A DNA stretch of 43,441 bases, from positions 1 to 43,441 of the forward strand of contig NZ_BDAG01000050.1 of the NCBI RefSeq assembly GCF_002091715.1, written 5' to 3'. Under the pieces are notes generated by a model. The model did no database searches, was not told where the DNA came from, and saw nothing but the letters and a program-made list of their open reading frames with translations. The stretch is from Pseudomonas migulae NBRC 103157. GTDB taxonomy: Bacteria > Pseudomonadota > Gammaproteobacteria > Pseudomonadales > Pseudomonadaceae. Both the position numbers and the translations under genes were made by a program. Within the stretch, counting starts at the first letter, position 1. Each line of letters opens with the position of its first letter. Shown one piece after another: positions 7,934 to 15,567 of this stretch.

Positions 7934-8008
7934 TCAGTGCATAAACAGGGCGATCAGGATGATGATCGGGATCGGTACACCGAGAAAGAACAGCAGTAAT
8001 GAGCGCAT
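7934..8008 (-). CDS. 24-residue hydrophobic membrane peptide
   Basis: A very short gene starting MRSLLLFFLGVPIP and ending ALFMH. It has GGAG 7 nt before the ATG, lies 15 nt after the stop of the upstream membrane-protein gene, and has an intrinsic terminator directly after its stop. Almost the whole peptide is one membrane span, with an Arg at the N-terminal end and a Pro-Ile-Pro kink in the middle. This combination of ribosome site, position and terminator makes chance unlikely. I have the impression of similar tiny peptides in other proteobacteria but cannot confirm it. It probably acts with the larger membrane protein upstream. Confidence 0.75.
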   Translation of the reverse strand: MRSLLLFFLGVPIPIIILIALFMH

Positions 8009-8023
8009 GGTGATTCTCCAGGG

Positions 8024-8956
8024 TTAGCGAACAGGCACAGTGGTCACATAAGCGTCGGATTCCAGATACACCACGGCATCCCGACGACGACCGCCGAATG
8101 TAGCGGCGAAGCTGGCGAAGAACGCACCGATCAGCAACGCGATGAACATCCACAGCGACGTCCATGCCGCGACTTTGGCAGCCGTGTCGGCAGCTTGTTG
8201 AGCGGCCAGTTTCGCGTCAGCAACGGCTTTTTGGGTGCGAGCATAGACTTCATCGACACGACGCTCGGCGTCCGCTTGCGTGAGGTTGGTCCGTTGCGCC
8301 ACCAGTTGCGCCAGATACGTGCGGTCTTCGGCGGCCAGTTGACCGTCGTTGCTCAGGGAGCGCACGAAGATGCGGGTCACCGTGCCGCGGGCAGCATCAT
8401 CACTGATGGCAGCCGGGCGATCATCGCGGAACAGACTGTCGACGAAATAACCGTACTGGTCGCTGCTGGTATTGCCGGCGGCAGTTCCGGCCGCTTGAGT
8501 CGCGGCACTTGCAGCGCCACCGACCACATTTGCACCCGCCTCCACACCGCCGCTGACGATGCTGCTGACCGAGCCGACGACCAACGTCGCGGTCACCAGC
8601 GTCGCCACGCACCAGGCGAGGAAACCATGGGCCGTGTCGCGGAAGTAGACTTCATCGCCATGCATATACGCCCACTTCACCCGCAGGCGACCGGCGATGT
8701 AACCACCGAGCCCCGAAGCGACAATTTGCGTGGCGGCCAGCCAGATAATCGTTGAAATGCCCAAGCCCTTGGCACTGACGCCTTCGTTGGCCCATGGGGA
8801 CACCGCCGAAAAGCCCAGGCCAAAACCGAGCAGTACCAGGATCAACGACAGCGCCGCCGCAGCAGCGGCCCCGGCGAAAATCGCACCCCAGGAAACGCCC
8901 GACAGCGTGCTTGACTCTTCTGCGGCAGGATAGAAACCATCAGAGGATCTATTCAT
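8024..8956 (-). CDS. Multi-pass inner-membrane protein of unknown function (310 aa)
   Basis: Starts MNRSSDGFYPAAEESS at the ATG at 8956 (TGGAGC upstream); the frame runs 22 codons further up without support. About four membrane segments are visible: residues 22-50 (very Ala/Leu/Gly-rich), 65-90, 108-130, and 262-290 near the C-terminus. Between the third and fourth is a hydrophilic, largely helical domain of about 120 residues with many Ala, Asp and Gln (SNDGQLAAEDRTYLAQLVAQ.., ..KAVADAKLAAQQAADTAAK) that could form a coiled coil. It is followed by the 24-residue membrane peptide and a terminator. No family name is recognised; a stress or envelope role would be a guess. Confidence 0.75.
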   Translation of the reverse strand: MNRSSDGFYPAAEESSTLSGVSWGAIFAGAAAAAALSLILVLLGFGLGFSAVSPWANEGVSAKGLGISTIIWLAATQIVASGLGGYIAGRLRVKWAYMHGDEVYFRDTAHGFLAWCVATLVTATLVVGSVSSIVSGGVEAGANVVGGAASAATQAAGTAAGNTSSDQYGYFVDSLFRDDRPAAISDDAARGTVTRIFVRSLSNDGQLAAEDRTYLAQLVAQRTNLTQADAERRVDEVYARTQKAVADAKLAAQQAADTAAKVAAWTSLWMFIALLIGAFFASFAATFGGRRRDAVVYLESDAYVTTVPVR

Positions 8957-9143
8957 TGTTATGTCGCTCCAGGCAGGAAAGATGTTGTTACAACTCGTCA
9001 CAAGAGGAATTGCAGTCACCATGCCAGTCGCCGACTTTAAATAAATAGTGTTATTTCAATGACTTATAAAGTTTGAACTTCTTATTTCCATGCAATTTGC
9101 AAGGAACAGCCCAACACGGCGGGTTTTCTGCATTGCGCAATTA

Positions 9144-9479
9144 TCACTTGCGTCGGTAGCTCTTGTTACCGCTTGGCGTCAGGCAATACACCCCGCCTCG
9201 TGGCCCCGTACAAAACGAACCCGAGCCGCACGTGCAGCCATCGGCGCTCTTCATCAAGGTTTGTGGACGCGCCTGGTTTGAGTCGCCATAAATAGCCGAA
9301 CAACTCTTCTTCGACGCGCTGATAGAGCCGTCATTACAAAGGAACAGGTCGCCATCACATCGATCGATACCGCCCTTCTTTCCCGAACACGGCGTGTTAC
9401 CCGCCCAGGCGCTCCCGCTAATGACGCACAGCAACAGCACAATAATCGGCATCCCGCCACGGCGAATCCAAGTGCGCAC
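9144..9479 (-). CDS. Secreted cysteine-rich protein (111 aa)
   Basis: A signal peptide with a basic n-region (RTWIRRGG), a hydrophobic core (PIIVLLLCVIS) and an A-W-A cleavage site near residue 26. The mature protein is about 85 residues with eight cysteines, enough for four disulfides (NTPCSGKKGG.., RCDG.., FLCNDG.., DGCTCGSGSFC, VYCLTP). The GTG at 9479 is the best start (AAGGGA about 8 nt upstream); the ATG at 9452 would shorten the n-region. It is probably periplasmic or secreted. Function unknown. It stands alone, divergent from the two-component system. Confidence 0.75.
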   Translation of the reverse strand: MRTWIRRGGMPIIVLLLCVISGSAWAGNTPCSGKKGGIDRCDGDLFLCNDGSISASKKSCSAIYGDSNQARPQTLMKSADGCTCGSGSFCTGPRGGVYCLTPSGNKSYRRK

Positions 9480-9625
9480 GGTCCAGTTCCCTTTCAAATT
9501 ATGGCTATATGATATCAATGATCCGGACGCCTCATGCCCCACATGAAAGTTAATTTAAAAAGTCGGCGGCAATTCTTGGCAGAATGCCCACACACTTGCC
9601 TTGAACTGACTATCAGGTCCGCCCT

Positions 9626-10309
9626 ATGACCCGCATCTTGACCATCGAAGACGACGCCGTGACCGCCCGGGAAATCGTCGCCGAATTGAGCAGCCACGGC
9701 CTCCACGTGGATTGGGTCGACAATGGCCGCGAAGGGCTTGAGCGCGCGGTCAGCGGCAACTACGACCTGATCACCCTCGACCGTATGCTGCCCGAGCTCG
9801 ATGGCCTGGCGATTGTCACGACGCTGCGGACCATGGGCGTGTCGACGCCGATCCTGATGATCAGCGCCCTCTCCGATGTCGATGAGCGCGTGCGCGGCTT
9901 GCGCGCCGGCGGGGACGATTACCTGACCAAACCCTTTGCCACCGATGAAATGGCTGCGCGGGTCGAAGTGCTGCTGCGCCGGCAGAACACCGTGACCGCC
10001 CAGGCCACTACGCTGCGGGTCGCGGACCTGGAGCTCAACCTGATCAGCCACGAAGCCAGCCGCGACGGTCAGCTGCTGACGCTGTTGCCCACCGAGTACA
10101 AGTTGCTGGAATTCCTGATGCGCAACACCGGGCAGATTCTGTCGCGGATGATGATTTTCGAAGAGGTCTGGGGCTATCACTTCGACCCTGGCACCAACCT
10201 GATCGACGTGCACATCGGTCGACTGCGCAAGAAGATCGACCCGCCCGGCAATGTCCCCCTGATTCGGACCGTGCGAGGCTCGGGTTATGTCATTGCCGAA
10301 CCCCTCTAA
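9626..10309 (+). CDS. OmpR-family response regulator
   Basis: A 227-residue DNA-binding response regulator. The receiver domain has the acidic pair EDD at residues 8-10, the phospho-acceptor Asp52 (LITLDRMLPELDG) and the conserved Lys in DYLTKPF. The C-terminal winged helix includes LTLLPTEYKLLEFLMRN and DVHIGRLRKKID..IRTVRGSGYV. The last 23 nt overlap the start of the sensor kinase gene, so the pair is translationally coupled. No obvious target operon adjoins; the nearest neighbour is the divergent secreted Cys-rich protein, which could be regulated by it. I cannot assign a named system. Confidence 0.93.
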   Translation: MTRILTIEDDAVTAREIVAELSSHGLHVDWVDNGREGLERAVSGNYDLITLDRMLPELDGLAIVTTLRTMGVSTPILMISALSDVDERVRGLRAGGDDYLTKPFATDEMAARVEVLLRRQNTVTAQATTLRVADLELNLISHEASRDGQLLTLLPTEYKLLEFLMRNTGQILSRMMIFEEVWGYHFDPGTNLIDVHIGRLRKKIDPPGNVPLIRTVRGSGYVIAEPL

Positions 10310-11681
10310 AGGCTGGCGTTCTTCCAGCAGCCGCTTGCTGGCGCTCTACAGTTCGCTGTTCGTGCTCTGGAGCGGAATTCTCATGGGGGTCATGTATTAC
10401 GAGGTGTCCGCGTACCTGGACAACTTGGCCAAGCATTCGCTGATGCAACGTCAGCATCTGTTCTCGCGCTTTTCCGGCGAACAACTGGTGGACGCCCTCG
10501 CCGTCAGCATGACTTTCGACATTCGCGGCATCGACGCCTACGGCCTGTTCGATGCCGAGCATCGCTACCTCAACGGTGCCCTGCGGCACATACCTGCAGG
10601 CCTGCCGCTGGACGGCAGGATTCACATGCTCAGCGACTGCGCCGAATCCGACGACCCGACCCTGCCCAGCGACAGTTGCGATGCGGTGGCGACCCAGACA
10701 CGTGATGGTCGCTGGCTGATACTGGTGCGCGACAACGGCTCGCTGTTCGCCGTGACCCGGATCATCCTCCACGCGCTGCTCTGGGGCGTGACCCTGACCA
10801 TTTTGCCGGGCATCGTCGGATGGCACCTGTTGCGCCGTCGACCGCTGCGGCGCATTCGCGGGATTCAGGCCAGTGCCGAGGCGATTGTGGCCGGGGATCT
10901 GACCCGGCGTTTGCCGCTGTCCAATCGCCGCGACGAACTGGACATGCTCGCCGCCATCGTCAACGCCATGCTCGAACGCATCGAACGTTTGATGAACGAG
11001 GTCAAGGGTGTGTGCGACAACATTGCCCACGACTTGCGCACGCCGCTGACCCGCTTGCGGGCGCAGTTGTATCGCATGCAGCAACAGGCGGGCGAAGGCT
11101 CCCAGGAAGCCGCGCAACTGGATTCAGTGTTGAGTGAAGCGGACACCCTGATGGCGCGCTTTCGCGGTTTGCTGCGGATTTCCGAGCTGGAAGACCGGCA
11201 GCGACGCTCCGGTTTTGTGCAACTCGACCCGGTGCCGTTGCTGCAGGAACTGCACGACTTTTATCTGCCGCTGGCGGAGGAAGACCAGTTGGCTTTCAAG
11301 CTGCAGTTACCCGAATCATTGCCTGCGCTGAATGGCGATCGGGCGCTGTTGTTCGAAGCCGTGGCGAACCTGTTGAGCAATTCGATCAAATTCACACCGC
11401 CCGGCGGCGAGGTGATTTTGCGTGGGGTCAATGAGGGTGGGCATACGCGGATCGAAGTCCTCGACTCCGGACCGGGCATTCCTGCGGCCGAACGCGAAGC
11501 CGTGTTCCAACGCTTCTATCGCGCCGAAGGTGGCAATCAGCAAAGCGGATTCGGGTTGGGGCTGTCGATCGTGGCGGCGATCGTCAGCCTGCACGGGTTT
11601 ACGCTTGAAGTGGATACCAGTGAGTTGGGTGGCGCAAAACTAGTGCTCGACTGCCGGCAGAGCCTGATACCCCAGACCTAG
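10287..11681 (+). CDS. Two-component sensor histidine kinase
   Basis: A 464-residue membrane kinase, partner of the overlapping response regulator. Membrane segments lie near residues 16-38 and 158-180, enclosing a periplasmic sensor of about 115 residues that contains two cysteines (SDCAESD.., SDSCDAV) which may form a disulfide. HAMP (LLRRRPLRRI..NRRDELDML) leads to the H-box DNIAHDLRTPLTRLR with His248. The ATPase boxes follow: NLLSNSIKFTPPGG (N), DSGPGIP (G1) and FGLGLSIVAAIVSLH (G2). All catalytic motifs are intact. The signal is unknown. Confidence 0.93.
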   Translation: MSLPNPSKGWRSSSSRLLALYSSLFVLWSGILMGVMYYEVSAYLDNLAKHSLMQRQHLFSRFSGEQLVDALAVSMTFDIRGIDAYGLFDAEHRYLNGALRHIPAGLPLDGRIHMLSDCAESDDPTLPSDSCDAVATQTRDGRWLILVRDNGSLFAVTRIILHALLWGVTLTILPGIVGWHLLRRRPLRRIRGIQASAEAIVAGDLTRRLPLSNRRDELDMLAAIVNAMLERIERLMNEVKGVCDNIAHDLRTPLTRLRAQLYRMQQQAGEGSQEAAQLDSVLSEADTLMARFRGLLRISELEDRQRRSGFVQLDPVPLLQELHDFYLPLAEEDQLAFKLQLPESLPALNGDRALLFEAVANLLSNSIKFTPPGGEVILRGVNEGGHTRIEVLDSGPGIPAAEREAVFQRFYRAEGGNQQSGFGLGLSIVAAIVSLHGFTLEVDTSELGGAKLVLDCRQSLIPQT

Positions 11682-11708
11682 CGCGATCTCAGGCACGAAG
11701 AAGATCAA

Positions 11709-11799
11709 ATGTGGGAGCGGGCTTGCTCGCGAAGGCGGTGTAGCAGCCAACAAAACAGTGACTGACACACCGCTATCGCGAGCAAGCCCGCTCCCACAT
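11709..11799. repeat. REP pair (gtgggagcgggcttgctcgcga type)
   Basis: Opposed arms atgtgggagcgggcttgctc and gagcaagcccgctcccacat around a short spacer, between the convergent kinase and SRPBCC genes. It may serve as a shared hairpin terminator. Confidence 0.92.
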
Positions 11800-11816
11800 T
11801 GGATTTGTGGTGTTTG

Positions 11817-12227
11817 TCAGGCCGGGTAGTTGGCTCGAAGGGCTTCAAGTCCACCCTGGTAGATGCCGCCAAACAGCGCCGTCACTTCCTCCTCACTCAC
11901 ACCCACCGGCGCAAACCGACCCGACCAGGTCACCCGCGCCCTCTCACCCTGCGCTTCAACGCGAATCGTCGCCAGGTAATCAGTCGCCGGGAACGGCGCC
12001 TGCAAAATCGAGTAGCTGTATGTCTTCCCGGCGTTATCAAACGCCTCCAGCCGCTCAACCACCACCGCGCCATCCGCCGTTTGCAGACTGCGCACACGCC
12101 CGCCTTCGCTCAGCTCGCTTTTGGGAATGAACGGCAGCCAGTCCGGCAGCGAATTGAAGCCGCCGATCAATTGCCAGACCTGCTCGGCCGAAGCCGGGAT
12201 GTCGATAAATGCTGATGCAGTTGCCAT
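11817..12227 (-). CDS. SRPBCC (START/polyketide-cyclase-like) family protein
   Basis: A 136-residue small lipid/ligand-binding fold protein: N-terminal ATASAFIDIPASAEQVWQLI with the usual helix-turn FNSLPDWLPFI, central beta-strands (RVRSLQTADGAVVVERLEAF), and a C-terminal long helix (VTALFGGIYQGGLEALRANY). AGAGGA stands before the ATG. It is the third gene of an aldo/keto reductase-SDR-SRPBCC unit with a 27-nt gap, so it may bind or cyclise the metabolite handled by the two oxidoreductases. Ligand unknown. Confidence 0.85.
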   Translation of the reverse strand: MATASAFIDIPASAEQVWQLIGGFNSLPDWLPFIPKSELSEGGRVRSLQTADGAVVVERLEAFDNAGKTYSYSILQAPFPATDYLATIRVEAQGERARVTWSGRFAPVGVSEEEVTALFGGIYQGGLEALRANYPA

Positions 12228-12254
12228 GTAATCCTCTCACTCAATCAAAAAAAT

Positions 12255-13052
12255 TCAGATTGCCATGCTGTCGACGACACCGCCGTCGACTCGAAGGGCT
12301 GCGCCGGTTGTGGCCGACGACAGCGGCGAAACGATGTAAGCCACCAGGTTGGCGACTTCCTCGACATTCGCCACGCGCTGGATGATCGATGTCGGCCGGG
12401 CCTTGCGCACGAAGGCGTCGGCTTCTTCCCGAACACTGCGCCCCGATTCGGCCGTGGCGTCCTTGAGCATCTGCTCAAGACCATCGGTCAACGTCGGGCC
12501 GGGCAGGATCGCGTTGACCGTCACGCCAGTGCCCGCCAGCCGCTTGGCCAGGCCATGGGATACGGCGAGGTTAGCGCTTTTGGTCACGCCATAGTTGAGC
12601 ATGTCAGCCGGAATCGCGATCCCGGATTCCGAGGACAGGAAGATCACCCGCCCCCAGCCCTGCTTGACCATGTCCGGTACGTAATGCCGTGACAGGCGCA
12701 CACCGGAGATCACGTTGACCTCGTAGAAACGCGTCCACTCGCTGTCCGGCGTGTCGAAGAAATCCACCTCGTTGAAGATCCCGAGGTTGTTGACCAGGAT
12801 GTCCGCGCGCGGCTCGGCGGCGAACAATTGCTCGGCGCCTTCGGCGGTGCCGAGGTCTGCGGTCAGGCCACGCAATTGCGCACCCGGCACGCTCTGGCGA
12901 ATACTCGCCAGCGCTTGCTCGACCTTGGCCGTCTCGCGGCCGATCACCACCACCGTGGCGCCGGACTCCGCCAGTGCCTTGCTGATGCCCAGGCCAATGC
13001 CGGCGGTGCTACCGCTGACGATAGCGAGTTTTCCGCTCAAATCAATTTTCAT
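12255..13052 (-). CDS. Short-chain dehydrogenase/reductase (SDR)
   Basis: A 265-residue classical SDR: cofactor motif GSTAGIG at residues 14-20, NNLGIF in place of the usual NNAG, catalytic Ser in FLSSESG, and YxxxK as YGVTK. Its ATG overlaps the stop of the upstream aldo/keto reductase (ATGA, 4 nt), so the two are coupled. The substrate is not evident. Together with the aldo/keto reductase it probably oxidises or reduces a sugar- or aldehyde-type compound in successive steps. Confidence 0.9.
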   Translation of the reverse strand: MKIDLSGKLAIVSGSTAGIGLGISKALAESGATVVVIGRETAKVEQALASIRQSVPGAQLRGLTADLGTAEGAEQLFAAEPRADILVNNLGIFNEVDFFDTPDSEWTRFYEVNVISGVRLSRHYVPDMVKQGWGRVIFLSSESGIAIPADMLNYGVTKSANLAVSHGLAKRLAGTGVTVNAILPGPTLTDGLEQMLKDATAESGRSVREEADAFVRKARPTSIIQRVANVEEVANLVAYIVSPLSSATTGAALRVDGGVVDSMAI

Positions 13053-14101
13053 AGTGCACCGCCTTTGTAGGAGCTGCCGAAGGTTGCAGTCTTTTGACCT
13101 GGCAACGGCGCTCGTTCAGAAACCAGATTAGCCTCGCGCATGGCTTGCCAGAACGCAGCGGGAATCACCGCCGACAGCGCCGCGACATCTTCAGCGATCC
13201 GGTCCGGACGGCTGGACCCCGGAATCACCGCCGCGACGGCCGGATTTGCCAGGGAGAACTGCAACGCAGCGGCCTTGATGTCGACACCGTGAGCAGCCGC
13301 GATGCGTTTGATCTGCTCGACTTTATGGACGATCGCCGGGCTGGCCTTCTGGTATTCGAAGTGCGCGCCGCCGGCCAGAATGCCTGAGCTGTAAGGGCCA
13401 CCGACCACGATTTCGACGTTCTGCGCCAGCGCGGCGTCCATCAGGCGTTGCAGGGCACGGTCATGGTCGAGCAGCGTGTAGCGCCCCGCCAGCAGAAAAC
13501 CGTCCGGTTGGGCTTCGGTCAGATCAAGGGTCAACTCGCACGGCTCGACCTTGTTCACGCCCAGGCCCCAGCCCTTGATGACGCCTTCTTCACGCAAACG
13601 GGTCAGTACCTTGAACGCACCGGTGCGGGCCTGGTTGAAGTATTCCAGCCATTGATCGCCGTAGAAATCCTGCGCGATGTCATGCACCCAGACGATGTCC
13701 AGTCGATCGGTTTGCAGGCGCTTGAGGCTGTCTTCGATGGAACGCATCGTCGCGTCAGCGCTGTAGTCATTGACGATCTTGTTCGGGCGACCGTGTTCGA
13801 ACACACCGCTCTTCTCGCCCAGATCACGGGCAGCGGCGTCTTCGACTTCATCGAGAATCACCCGACCGACCTTGCTGCTCAGTACGTAGTCGTCACGGTT
13901 GTACCGGGCCAGTGCGGCGCCGAGGCGAATCTCCGACAGACCCGAACCGTAAAACGGCGCGGTATCGAAATAACGCACGCCGGCATCCCAGGCGGCGTGC
14001 ACGGTGGCCATCGCTTCTTCTTCCGGGATGGCGCGGAACATGTTGCCCAATGGCGCGGTTCCGAAACCCAGCGTGCCGGGCAGTTTGTCTTTCAAGCTCA
14101 T
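13049..14101 (-). CDS. Aldo/keto reductase (pyridoxal/L-fucose dehydrogenase-like subgroup)
   Basis: A 350-residue NAD(P)-linked AKR of TIM-barrel type. The catalytic tetrad is visible: Asp46 (YFDTAPFYG), Tyr51, Lys77 (LSSKVGR) and His140 (WVHDIAQDF). The cofactor-binding end is VIPGSSRPDRIAED. The overall pattern resembles the D-threo-aldose/L-fucose/pyridoxal 4-dehydrogenase-like AKRs, but the substrate is not certain. It is the first gene of a three-gene operon, divergent from a LysR regulator at 14331, which is the likely controller. A REP pair sits between the operon start and that regulator. Confidence 0.9.
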   Translation of the reverse strand: MSLKDKLPGTLGFGTAPLGNMFRAIPEEEAMATVHAAWDAGVRYFDTAPFYGSGLSEIRLGAALARYNRDDYVLSSKVGRVILDEVEDAAARDLGEKSGVFEHGRPNKIVNDYSADATMRSIEDSLKRLQTDRLDIVWVHDIAQDFYGDQWLEYFNQARTGAFKVLTRLREEGVIKGWGLGVNKVEPCELTLDLTEAQPDGFLLAGRYTLLDHDRALQRLMDAALAQNVEIVVGGPYSSGILAGGAHFEYQKASPAIVHKVEQIKRIAAAHGVDIKAAALQFSLANPAVAAVIPGSSRPDRIAEDVAALSAVIPAAFWQAMREANLVSERAPLPGQKTATFGSSYKGGAL

Positions 14102-14130
14102 GATTCAATCCTCTCAAATGTCTCGTAAAC

Positions 14131-14233
14131 CTGTAGGAGCCGGCTTGCTGCGGGCGGCGCACCGATGAAAGCGGCGGGTCAGTAGCCATTTGTCGTGACA
14201 TGGAAGCCTTCGCCAGCAAGCCGGCTCCTACAG
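14131..14233. repeat. REP pair (gtaggagccggcttgctg type)
   Basis: Arms ctgtaggagccggcttgct and agcaagccggctcctacag, with a 65-nt spacer. Unusually it lies between two divergent genes rather than after stops, so it sits in the presumed promoter region of the AKR operon. Confidence 0.9.
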
Positions 14234-14261
14234 AGCGCGGTGTTTGCGTTACCGTTGGGCA

Positions 14262-14299
14262 GATCCTAGATTGCGAGGATCGGACCGTCCAAGACATAA
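14262..14299 (+). promoter_or_regulatory. Candidate LysR promoter and operator
   Basis: An inverted repeat GATCCT-N8-AGGATC (14262-14281) overlaps a -35-like TTGCGA (14271-14276), which is 17 nt from a -10-like CATAAT (14294-14299). The layout suits an autoregulated LysR gene that also controls the divergent AKR operon. Seen in sequence; the function is inferred. Confidence 0.45.
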
Positions 14300-14330
14300 T
14301 GCGCAGCACTTGAGTCCCTATAGGTCTTAC

Positions 14331-15230
14331 ATGATCGACATTCGCCAATTGCGCTACTTCGTTGCCGTCGCCGAAGAAGAACACGTCGGTCGCGCCGCCG
14401 AACGCCTGCACATTTCCCAGTCGCCCCTGAGCCGGCAGATCGCCCAGCTTGAGGAACGCCTGGGCCTGACCCTGTTTGAACGCAGCCAGCAGCGCATTCG
14501 CCTGACCCGCGACGGCCAGACCTTTCTCGCCGAAACCCGCGCCCTGCTGACCCACGCCAATCGCCTGGAGTCCCTCGGCAAACGCCTCGGTCGTGGCGAA
14601 GAAGGCGGTTTGTGCATCGGCTACATCGAAAACGCCATGCACGCCGGCGTCCTGCCGAATGCCTTGCGGGTGTTGCGGGTGGACCGACCGAACGTGCATG
14701 TCGCGCTGTATAACCTGAGTTCCGCCGAACAACTCGAAGGCTTGCGTCAGCGTAGCCTCGATATCGCGTTGGTCAGCGAACCGCCCGTCGCCGACGATCC
14801 GGACTTGCTGGGTTTTCAGGTGCTCGACGACCCGATGCTGCTGGCGCTGCCCGAGCACCATCCCCTCGCCCGCCAAGCGACGCTGAGCCCGGCAGACCTG
14901 GCTGACCAGGAATGGATCGGCGTGCAACACCGACAGAACTGCGCCAGCCGCGAAGACTTCGTCAGCGCCTGCATCCGCGCCGGTTTCACCCCTGACATCC
15001 GCATGGAAGCCACCGAACCCTTCACCGCGTTGGGTCTGGTGGCGTCGGGGTTGGGGATCGCGATGATTCAGAAAGGCCTGAGCCGAAATGCACCACCGGG
15101 CGTGGTGCTGCGGGAAGTGCCGTGGATTGCGTTCACCACGCCGTTGTGGGCGGCGTGGCACCGGATCAATTTGCGGCCGTTGGTGGAGACGTTCAGGAAG
15201 GTGTTGACCGAGCCGGGTGCGGCCACATAA
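14331..15230 (+). CDS. LysR-family transcriptional regulator
   Basis: A 299-residue regulator starting MIDIRQLRYFVAVAEEEHVG. The helix-turn-helix is AAERLHISQSPLSRQIAQLEERLG (split here: AAERLHISQSPLSR, then QIAQLEERLG), followed by a periplasmic-binding-protein-like effector domain (GLCIGYIENAMHAGVLPNAL.., LGLVASGLGIAMI). It is of the BenM/CatM-like size class. It is divergent from the AKR-SDR-SRPBCC operon, so it probably activates that operon in response to its substrate. The frame is open 29 codons further upstream, but similarity starts at the ATG at 14331. Confidence 0.9.
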   Translation: MIDIRQLRYFVAVAEEEHVGRAAERLHISQSPLSRQIAQLEERLGLTLFERSQQRIRLTRDGQTFLAETRALLTHANRLESLGKRLGRGEEGGLCIGYIENAMHAGVLPNALRVLRVDRPNVHVALYNLSSAEQLEGLRQRSLDIALVSEPPVADDPDLLGFQVLDDPMLLALPEHHPLARQATLSPADLADQEWIGVQHRQNCASREDFVSACIRAGFTPDIRMEATEPFTALGLVASGLGIAMIQKGLSRNAPPGVVLREVPWIAFTTPLWAAWHRINLRPLVETFRKVLTEPGAAT

Positions 15231-15272
15231 GACAGGGCGGATGATCCCGATGCCCGTCGGTCAATGCCGTCC

Positions 15273-15362
15273 ATGTGGGAGCGGGCTTGCTCGCGAAGGC
15301 GGTGTATCAGCCCACTGAACAGTGACTGACGCACCGTCTTCGCGAGCAAGCCCGCTCCCACA
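15273..15362. repeat. REP pair (gtgggagcgggcttgctcgcga type)
   Basis: Opposed arms atgtgggagcgggcttgctc and gagcaagcccgctcccacat, following the LysR gene stop. Confidence 0.92.
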
Positions 15363-15404
15363 TTGGATCGTGGTCAAATTCGTCATGTTTAAAAGCGCTG
15401 CGCG

Positions 15405-15503
15405 TTACTCCATGAGTGCTGCAGCGCCTTTGAACAGGCGGCAGACCGGGCATTGAATCGACTCGACCCGATCGGGCACCTGCGGCCCCTCGCCACAGTG
15501 AAT
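15405..15503 (-). CDS. Possible small Cys-containing protein or remnant (32 aa)
   Basis: A short minus-strand frame encoding (I)HCGEGPQVPDRVESIQ then CPVCRLFKGAAALME and a TAA stop. The C..CPVC spacing resembles a small zinc ribbon and third-codon bases are G/C-rich as in neighbours. AGGAGG lies directly before the ATT at 15503, which is too close for a normal start, and there is no ATG. It is either a remnant or a protein with an atypical start. Weak call. Confidence 0.3.
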   Translation of the reverse strand: MHCGEGPQVPDRVESIQCPVCRLFKGAAALME

Positions 15504-15567
15504 CCTCCTGTCCCAAGGGTTTGGTGCTTTACTGGAAAGACCCGGAATTCTAGCGAGTAGCCCCGCC

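Noticed and set aside
13893..15161. 422-codon minus-strand frame
   Set aside because: Antisense to the first LysR gene and running into the AKR gene in a wrong frame; Gln/Arg/His-rich composition typical of shadow frames.
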